From positions 744,001 through 808,000 of the forward strand of contig BAAHQB010000015.1 of assembly GCA_054601695.1 (NCBI GenBank): a stretch of DNA of 64,000 nucleotides, written 5' to 3'. Below are positions 25,749 to 64,000 of the stretch, one piece after another; the first letter of the stretch is position 1; each line of letters starts with the position of its first letter. Under the pieces are notes generated by a model. The model worked only from the letters and a program-made list of their open reading frames with translations. It did not search any database and was not told the origin of the DNA. Origin of the DNA: Amorphochlora amoebiformis (taxonomy: Eukaryota; Cercozoa; Chlorarachniophyceae). A program made the translations under genes and the position numbers.

Positions 25749-26138
25749 CTAGAGTCTACGGTCTGTAATTGTAGAGTAAATAACGAAGGTGAATTAGAGT
25801 AACGAATGACCAAGGTTATTCTACTTATTCCCCAGAATTGATATAACTGTACCAAACCACTGATTAGATTTGTTCTACACGGAGCGGCCACAAATCAGCA
25901 TCCGATCGAGCTGCACGGCGCAGGCAAGTACGAAGAGCTCTAGCTCTACGACCACCAGCTTCCAATTTGACTAGAGACGGTCACCCGCAAGGTTCCCAAG
26001 TATGCATCCTGAAGCAACTGGCCACCCTCCCGCCATGATAACCACTCCTGAGGCTGGAAGTACCCAACAGCTCAACCGCGATACCTGAATGCCACGGAAA
26101 AATATCTGGAAATTTCTAAGATCCCTACTGTGCGCTCC
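25098..26138. other. Intergenic, largely unique, CTAG-rich
   Basis: It has two short TA tracts (25372-25420, 25705-25745) and unusually many CTAG words (25145-25165, 25465-25560, 25590-25630). Region 25870-26090 is GC-richer; I checked it for 5S rRNA or tRNA shape and found none. No coding exon supported. Confidence 0.5.
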
Positions 26139-26457
26139 TTACGACACGACGCAACACCCGCCCCCTCTCGGCTTCCACGGGTTATCTTCGGCCATGATGG
26201 GATCGATATCTTGCTTTTTCATGAATTCTAGTAGCTCCTGGGCAGCCTTTTCGGGCGAGATGGCCTTTTGTAAGCGCTCGACCTCCTGTTGCAGCTTGGC
26301 TACTTCCGTCTGTCCGCGCCCCAAAGCAAAAAAAATCGGAAAAAAAAGTCAGATACCTTGCCCATATACCTATTACGCTCAGATCTCTGTCCCCTCACCC
26401 AGAAATCTGCTGGAAAACCTCGTTTTTTGGTACCTTGAGCTCGGCCACGTTACTCAT
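26139..26457 (-). CDS. Heterotrimeric G-protein gamma subunit
   Basis: Two exons, 26457-26434 (MSNVAELK) and 26309-26139, joined in phase 0 across a 124-base intron without TA repeat; 64 residues, stop TAA. The protein is almost all coiled-coil helix (TEVAKLQQEVERLQKAIS), then KAAQELLEFMKKQDIDPIM, then DNPWKPRGGG and the terminal CCVVS. The NP(F/W) turn and a C-terminal CaaX box (CVVS) are typical of G gamma, which pairs with G beta and holds it on the membrane through a prenyl anchor. Ser at the last position favours farnesyl. The cysteine before the CaaX box could also be palmitoylated, as in several fungal gammas. Its length (64) is within the family range (about 60-110). Confidence 0.93.
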
Positions 26458-26945
26458 TGCAATGGTTGGAGAGATTTTTCAACCCGGAAAGCCGACAAAT
26501 TTCTTAAATTCCGAAAATATTGTGCTGCAATGGCGGTCGGCAGGTCTCGAACCAAAGCCCTTCCCCCAAAATCTCACCCCAACATCACGCTGACACCTTC
26601 GGTCTCACCCTTCAGATTCGTGTCAGGATAAGTTCTGACCATTCTGTGAGTCTACAGGCTTCCCAACAACTCGCACCCAGCGGAACTCGCTCGAAAACAG
26701 AAATGATCGCGTGGTTGCTGCCTTGAGACTTTGAGGTAGAGTTAACTGAACCTCAGGTTACCTCGGTGGGGTACCTTCAGTTGTGAGACATATAGTCAAG
26801 GTAAACTGAACACAAATACAACAATTCGATCGCGATGGCTCTTCTATTTGGAGTGCAGTTTGGTCCTCAGCTTCTGAAAGATAGAAGAATTAGACGTACG
26901 CAGGTCTTCGGAAGCAAGAAGTGCATCATAATCACTGTATATGTG

Positions 26946-27000
<55 letters not shown>

Positions 27001-27093
27001 GTCTAAATATATGTGTCTGGTGAGAGTATGTCGTGGTGCATACGAACTTATATGTGACCGATATGCCTTACAATATTACCCTCTTTCTCCTCA

Positions 27094-27137
<44 letters not shown>

Positions 27138-27251
27138 GTCTAAATATATGTGTCTGGTGAGAGTATGTCGTGGTGCATACGAACTTATATGTGACCGATA
27201 TGCCTTACAATATTACCCTCTTTCTCCTCATGCAGGACTAGCGGTACAGGG
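26458..27251. other. Intergenic with a perfect 100-bp duplication
   Basis: 26458-26830 is unique and is the G gamma upstream region. An ATG frame at 26835 (MALLFGVQFGPQLLKDRRIR) has no clear continuation; I do not call it. Segments 26998-27097 and 27135-27234 are identical over 100 bases and separated only by (TA)n. Confidence 0.6.
26998..27234 (+). repeat. Perfect 100-bp direct repeat around a TA tract
   Basis: TATGTCTAAATATATGTGTC opens both copies and CTCTTTCTCCTCATGCA closes both; I see no mismatch. Offset 137 bases. Each copy begins and ends against a TA tract. Confidence 0.97.
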
Positions 27252-27589
27252 TCAAAAATCTAACCCCTCACTTCTTCCTCCGCTTCGTGACGCAACTCGT
27301 TCAAAGCACTCGTTAAACGAATGTTTACTTGGTACATATGTTACAAACATCCTGTCCCAAAGACTAGTAGTTTCATGATTTCATGATAATATTCAACCTC
27401 CTTAGATCTGTCTTTGATGTTTTCTCCTAAGAATTACTTTTATCATATAATACCAACTATACTCCTATTTTCTAACACATTCAGAAACTTCATGAGTTCA
27501 TTAGAGGTTAAGGTCACGACTCACCGTCGGTACCAGTGCAGGTTGAGGTAGTGGGCAACTTCCAGGATCGCGACACCAAGAACTAGAGC
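27252..27589 (-). CDS. C-terminal two exons of a small membrane protein
   Basis: Exon 27589-27525 (acceptor cctcag, donor gtgagt) encodes ALVLGVAILEVAHYLNLHWY then R. It joins in phase 2 to 27351-27252 (acceptor gggacag), which reads RMFVTYVPSKHSFNECFERV and ends ASRSGGRSEGLDF plus TGA. One membrane helix followed by a soluble tail of about 33 residues. The first exon lies further upstream (27590-27938 or overlapping the transporter start) and was not found. The plus strand over 27541-27585 also reads VEVVGNFQDRDTKN to a stop after a cag; I prefer the minus reading because both splice sites and the phase agree. Family not recognised; the helix resembles the ends of p24-type proteins, but the tail does not. 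Confidence 0.6.
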
Positions 27590-27938
27590 CTGAGGTATCG
27601 ACCCGAACTATCGCTTTCAATATTCCTTCCTTCATTCTCCACCCCCGTTGCCCTCTCATACTTCCACTTGGTGATGTAGTATCTCAAAAGGAATATTATG
27701 TGGACGTGGACTCTTTTGTGTATTCAAGCTCGGTGTGGCTCTGTTCCTTTTAGTTTTCGTTTGGTTTAGAAGGGGAAAAGAGGGAAATTGCTCGGAATCT
27801 GAATTTTTGGCCTTATTTCATACAATTTTACTTTAGGACGGTTTGGGTTTTATGGTATCCCGCAGAGAGGAAAGAGCAAAGAGAAATTATATCTTTTATC
27901 TACACGCTTAAAAAAAACTAAACATTCCTCAGAGTATC
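27590..27938. other. Region between the minus-strand membrane gene and the transporter start
   Basis: Unique sequence with no TA repeat. It should hold the transporter promoter and the missing 5' exon of the minus-strand gene. I could not find a phase-correct first exon for the latter. Confidence 0.4.
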
Positions 27939-41615
<13,677 letters not shown>

Positions 41616-42953
41616 GAAAATATTAGCTTTGGGCTCACTCTTAGTCACTTCCTAACGACGTACGTGTGGGTTTGAATATACCTTGTTTTTGTACACCCGC
41701 TCATGCTTACTATTGCTTAGCGCGCGATCTGTCCGCGATTTCCCAGTTACGAGAATTAAGTTACTGACTAGTAATAATTACGGTGGACGAATATTGTAGG
41801 TTTTCACATGCGTTCGACTGTGAACTAGTTAGTGATATCGCACGAATTTGCAACATTAGATAACCAACATGGGGCTAAGTTTGGATATGCATATAGATAC
41901 CCACCGTACAGATACGTACGTGCGTATAGATACACAATACAGATATGTACGTACAGATACGTCACGTACGTTCAGATACGTCACGTACGTACAGATACGT
42001 CACGTACGTACAGATACATCACGTACGTACAGATACGTCACGTACGTACAGATACGTCACGTACGTACAGATACGTCACGTACGTACAGACACGTCACGT
42101 ACGTACAGATACGTCACGTACGTACAGATACGTCACGTACGTACAGATACGTCACGTACGTACAGATACGTCACGTACGTACAGATACGTTCTGCGTCAC
42201 GTGCATACGCATACGTCACGTGCGTACAGATACGTGACGTACAGATACAGATACGTACGTATGGATACGTACGTTACATTAACTTACATACACCTGTGGC
42301 ATAGAATTGTGCTAGAGTTAAGAACATGGTCTAAAGTAACGTATGAAAAGAACGCATTATTTCTTCTACACTTCAACACGTACATATACCATGATACGTA
42401 CAGGGTGTACGTATTGTATATCCTCTCACTGTGTCTAGTGACCCTCGACAGCATGACTGACACATATGCCTTAAAGCTAATATGCACTACACGGTACGTA
42501 TACAACTCGTACGTAACATGTACCGTGACTCGATTATCGCCAAGGACGGTCGACAAGGAGGACGAATGTGTATATTACCCAAATTATCTAATTTTAACCG
42601 TCCGTCCTGTACGTTTTATGATCCGGCAGTGCCATGATCTGGATGGCGTGTATATCCAGTAAATGTATATGCGTAGGAAGTACTAATAACGTATAGGTAC
42701 AAGGTACGTACTCTGGTTAAGACTACGCTGACAACACTGCCGTAGCAAGCGAGCACACATTGACACATACATGCACACATGTTAAGTATCACGATGCACA
42801 TCTAGAATAATTTTATTAACAATAAGCTAGCTATTAGATAGTTAAGACTTTGCGTATGTGTGCATGCCTCCTGGCGACATGTGCAGACACTGTACACACG
42901 GTAATGGCGACGGTCGATTCTAAACAGGTCCGGAGAATGCACGCTTGGAAAAT
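41616..42953. other. Between the converging transporter and glycosyltransferase ends
   Basis: Unique DNA, rich in ACGT and GTAC words, with a 19-bp minisatellite at 41941-42240. The long open frame 41832-42662 runs through the minisatellite because 19 is not a multiple of three and the repeat lacks stops in all frames; it is not a gene. Confidence 0.7.
41941..42240. repeat. 19-bp minisatellite ACAGATACGTCACGTACGT
   Basis: About 14 near-identical units followed by degenerate ones. Each carries ACGTCA, the half of the cAMP-response/bZIP site, and the palindrome ACGT twice. Confidence 0.96.
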
Positions 42954-53147
<10,194 letters not shown>

Positions 53148-53717
53148 TTATAATAGTACAACATACCCATTAGGCCTGACAGATCCTGGTGACGGGCTCT
53201 CCACACCAGAACTTCTAGAATTCGTTTCAACTTTACACTCTAGAGGATGCAGGATCGCCAGTCCTATCTCGAAGACGAGAATCGTCAACATGGTTATCGC
53301 CATTCTTCTAGCCGTTCCTAATTCATTCGATTTGGTCAAGATTGGTTCTGGTGGATAGGGAATGTCATGTATCCCACTAGCCAATACCTTGGTAACGCTT
53401 GCTCGCAGGTCTCCACAACGAGAAACCACGTCCCGCACACGCATAAGGAATCGAGACCCCGACGCCGAACACGATGTACATGTGCAACGATGGGGCACTC
53501 GGCCATACTTCCCTGGGCATGACAGCGCTCAAGAATCAGCAAAAGACTGGGCTATTACTTGGGTGTGAATTCAGACTTGGACTTACCGGGCAAGACTGGA
53601 CAGAACCGCACCGGTGAGGAAGCTCGCCCAAGGCATGGGGGCCGAGTTGGCAAAAAAAGGAGATGCCACGCCGATGAGCGAGGCCAAAATCACCGCCATA
53701 TTCGTCGATATCATCAT
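53148..53717 (-). CDS. 151-residue multi-helix membrane protein, family not recognised
   Basis: Three exons: 53717-53587, 53512-53388 and 53347-53148 (TAA), phases consistent over 456 nt. The start is ATG ATG directly after a cag, so an upstream non-coding or coding exon is possible. Hydrophobic stretches: AVILASLIGVASPFFA, ASFLTGAVLSSLA, MYIVFGVGVSIPYACAG and MAITMLTILVFEIGLAIL; that is about four membrane segments. A Ser/Pro-rich soluble tail follows. The end could instead splice away at a gtatgt donor in phase 2 near 53168. The introns are 74 and 40 bases, without TA repeat. It is divergent from the deacylase gene (132 bases between start codons). I do not recognise it. Confidence 0.7.
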
Positions 53718-53849
53718 CTGGCATATCAGTTCGTCGAAGTCATCGGGACGTCAGGATATGCGGTCACCATCTAGCAACGTGACTTTAGGTTTGGTCACAC
53801 ACAACCATTCACATGTCATCATGAGTGACAGCATACACGTGTCACGAGC

Positions 53850-57667
<3,818 letters not shown>

Positions 57668-58312
57668 CTATAATTGGTTATTTGCTATATACTTGAAATA
57701 GTGTGTACACGCTATAGCCTATGGCCACGCAGACTTTCGACTCGGAGAAACTGAGACTGAGCCAGAATTCTATGATTATATAGTATAGTATGTCGATATG
57801 CTAACATGTAACATACCTAGCATACCGTCAATATTGAGTACGCGGCAAACTGCGCATGCTGTCAGGTAAAATTTGATATTAATTACTGTTAGCTACATCG
57901 ATTTATCTTAATTACTAATAAGAAAATTTTATACACTTAATAAAAATATATTAGTTCTATGAGCTATATGAATTGATTTAGAGTTTGGATGTCTGATCAG
58001 AAACTTTGATGACGTGTGTACGTGGACTTAACAGATGCAAGTTGACGGACTGAGTGCATGTTTCTATCTATTATTGCTACCTCAGCCTACCTGCCACAGG
58101 GCTCATGACGAAACTCGGGCACAACGGCACTAATACTTTTTTCGGTCTCGACGGTCATGTACATCTCTCATGAGCTAGATGAGTGCACTGTATGTACCCC
58201 TTTTCCTCCCAATAATATTCACACTTTAAATGATTTGGAATCACATCGATGTTTACACCGATAGACCCCGGAACTCTTTACCACCTACCGCTTAAAACAA
58301 GGGAAAAAAAAA
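57668..58312. other. Intergenic between converging genes
   Basis: Unique AT-rich DNA without TA tracts. No exon, RNA gene or repeat that I can support. Confidence 0.5.
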
Positions 58313-59171
58313 CTAGAAGTCAAAGTCCCAGCAATCCAGTCCCTTCTTCCGTTGTCGTGTGTCGCTCGTCCTCACCTCAGCCTCCATAGCCTCCATGTAG
58401 TCCCACCGCGAGATCGACCGTCTTGTCGTGCGCACCCTTACCGGCTTCTCGTGGGTGGCCTCAGCTTCCTCGTCCATATCCTTCATGCTATCGAAAACAT
58501 CCAAACACCTCGAGCTTTGGCGTTTAGTCACATTCCGAGTCTCGCCGTATATCCCAGCGTCCTTCGCTGTGTTCTTTGTGCCACCAATCATCTTGTCGAG
58601 GCTGGTTGCGCTGGGCGGGCGATATAGCTTCGAGTCCGTGGACGCACGGCCGAGGAATGTCGAGAAGATGTCGAGGCTGGACAGACTCATGCTCGAAGTT
58701 GAAGTTTTCGCGTGAGGGCTTAACGCGGTCGGGGTGGGACCGAGATGGGAGTAGGCTGCGGATTGTGATTGGAGAAGGAGCGGCGGTGCACAAGGAGTCC
58801 AAGAAGTACCCCCCAAATGCTTGACAAACCCCCCCTTTTAGCTGCGTGCGTCCAAAGTGGTGTACTTTAGGTTATTTTGTAGTATTTGGTATAATATTAG
58901 ACAGCTTTAATTAAAGCATCTTATCAAGCTTCACAAGACCTCTAATATCCTCTTAGCTTCGTTTCCAATTATATCGGCCGAGTCAAATGGCTATGACATG
59001 CCTGAGTGACTTCATTTGGCAATGCCAGGCGTCGCCTCGGCAATCCGCATTCTTCCCCCCCCCCCTTTCCTAATACTCACCCATCGGCTTCATGGGCGTG
59101 TTTATCGGTGTTTTCGAGGGAATTGGAGAGATATCCCCCCGCCAAGCCTTTTCGATGGTGCCGTGAGTCTT
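58313..59171 (-). CDS. Hypothetical Ser/Thr-rich protein, last exon(s)
   Basis: The last exon, 58755-58313 (TAG), is open for 147 codons: Ser/Thr-rich (KTSTSSMSLSSLDIFSTFLG), then polar and charged, ending DCWDFDF. Two basic-acidic segments (RTTRRSISRWDYMEAMEAEV) suggest a helical soluble tail, and RRxS sites could be kinase targets. A candidate upstream exon, 59171-59081 (KTHGTIEKAWRGDISPIPSK then TPINTPMKPM), has a strong gtgagt donor and joins it in phase 1. A start-like peptide further up (59330, MADKQAERIKYHDPG) does not join in phase. The plus strand over 59090-59375 is also open with good splice sites (LFDGAVSLLQRIEALKQ), so strand is not settled for that part. No family recognised. 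Confidence 0.5.
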
Positions 59172-59492
59172 CTACAACGCATCGAGGCGCTTAAACAGGT
59201 ATCTTTTTGAAAATATGTGTCTTAGAGCATTGGGAAGTAGCGAAAATCTCGCAATCCGCTCTTAGATCGCCTTGTCCTCCTCATACCCTGGATCGTGGTA
59301 CTTTATCCGCTCGGCTTGCTTGTCTGCCATGTCGTATCAGGCTATCGAGCCGAGGCTGGTGGATTCCAAAAGATCTTGCTAATTTGGTAAATCTTAGGAA
59401 GGTCGCTTGCTATAAATACGAGTACAATATCAGACTCCGATAGAACCTCGTAGGAGTATAAATCAATCATATATTTGTTGTTGTATACGGTG

Positions 59493-59523
<31 letters not shown>

Positions 59524-59549
59524 TTTTTTTTTGTATTTATTTATATATA

Positions 59550-59589
<40 letters not shown>

Positions 59590-60142
59590 TATATATTATA
59601 ATTGTATATAATATTATATAATATATATTAGTATATATAAATATATACATATGCAAATATAAAAAATTATATATCTATTTATACATGTATTATACTGAAC
59701 ATATACTAGATATATACGTAATATTATACCAGCTTTAGGACTATTATCACGATCTCGTAAACACGTATTTTAATTGAGCTACAATTATGATTTTGTTAAT
59801 ATAAATTAATGATTGGAATTTGGGTGTTTCAGGTTTTTCAGTGTCACTTTGGGGGCTCTGCAGTGAATTTCATAAGTTTCGAAAATCATAGGCCCAGAGT
59901 AGTCTGAGACTAGCACTGTCCAGATTGTGATATTACATCCGATACGGCATATTTTCAATGGCACACAACACATTGTACGCATCATGATATTATTTTCGTA
60001 CACTAGAAGAAGACAGCTATATTTTGTACATCTGCGAAAAATTATCCAGTCGCACCAAAATATTACGTGCAATGCTAACTAATGATTTACATTTAACGGT
60101 TTAAATATCAATTCAGTCGAGTCGGCGTCTGCAAAACTCACA
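59172..60142. other. Ambiguous open region, then TA block and AT-rich spacer
   Basis: 59172-59460 is GC-richer and open in several frames on both strands (see the entry to its left). 59480-59650 is TA repeat. 59700-60142 is AT-rich unique DNA. Around 59812-59850 the words TTGGAATTTGGGTGTTTC and GTTTTTCA resemble 55768-55800 in the deacylase intron, possibly a decayed dispersed element. Confidence 0.4.
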
Positions 60143-63836
<3,694 letters not shown>

Positions 63837-63897
63837 CTATAACATCCTACACATATATATTTTATATATATATATATATATATTATAAATATATATG

Positions 63898-63941
<44 letters not shown>

Positions 63942-64000
63942 AATACATACATATGTATATATATATATATTGTAATATATATATATATATATATATATAT

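Noticed and set aside
25870-26100. Possible 5S rRNA or tRNA in a GC-richer block
   Set aside because: No A-box/C-box arrangement, no cloverleaf and no match to the 5S core that I can see.
41832-42662. 276-codon ORF with repeated Arg-Thr-Tyr-Arg-Tyr units
   Set aside because: Produced by a 19-bp minisatellite that cycles through all three frames without stops; no splice or codon support.
59806-60072. 88-codon minus-strand ORF
   Set aside because: AT-rich spacer with no splice context; composition is not protein-like.

Overview
This is nuclear DNA of an intron-rich eukaryote. Every gene I could read is split by GT-AG introns, TAA, TAG and TGA all act as stops (standard code), and much of the window is (TA)n microsatellite. 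TTAGGG/CCCTAA blocks suggest a TTAGGG-type telomere. The gene set is a Bor1/SLC4-like anion transporter, a DHHC palmitoyltransferase, a PF03407-type glycosyltransferase, a D-aminoacyl-tRNA deacylase, a HIG1-domain protein, a CaaX-ended G-protein gamma subunit, an NHL-repeat protein and a Cys/Tyr-rich secreted protein. This fits a protist or early-branching fungal or holozoan relative; I cannot name the species. The long TA-Tyr-Ile 'ORFs' are translations of microsatellites, not genes.

Layout, left to right: C-terminal exons of an NHL-repeat gene (+, 798-2366); HIG1-domain gene (-, 3316-3892); secreted repeat protein (+, 4114 to 9438 or 9945); DHHC palmitoyltransferase (-, about 11131-20439); a 63-residue two-helix membrane protein (-, 22296-22846) divergent from a small basic-start gene (+, from 22956); an orphan + strand terminal exon (25038-25097); G gamma (-, 26139-26457); a two-exon membrane-protein C-terminus (-, 27252-27589); the SLC4/Bor1 transporter in 28 exons (+, 27939-41615); the glycosyltransferase in 16 exons (-, 42954-52280); a 151-residue membrane protein (-, 53148-53717) divergent from the deacylase in 9 exons (+, 53850-57667); a hypothetical protein (-, 58313 to about 59171); and the 3' half of an unidentified gene running off the right edge (-, 60143-63836). 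All models were built by hand. Reading phase was checked at each junction, and the transporter (1752 nt), glycosyltransferase (1017 nt) and deacylase (627 nt) each sum to an exact multiple of three.

The genes show no shared pathway. Compact genes with introns of about 40-270 bases (HIG1, G gamma, the 63- and 151-residue proteins) lie beside genes whose 20-130 base exons sit in kilobases of (TA)n.

The most unusual property is in the introns. Many hold one or more decayed copies of the edge of the neighbouring exon together with its splice site, separated by (TA)n. I count about eighteen cases in at least six genes. Several copied donors have GT changed to AT. In one transporter intron the copied acceptor has become a minisatellite. 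Many donors and acceptors are themselves the ends of the TA tract (GTATAT and TATATAG).
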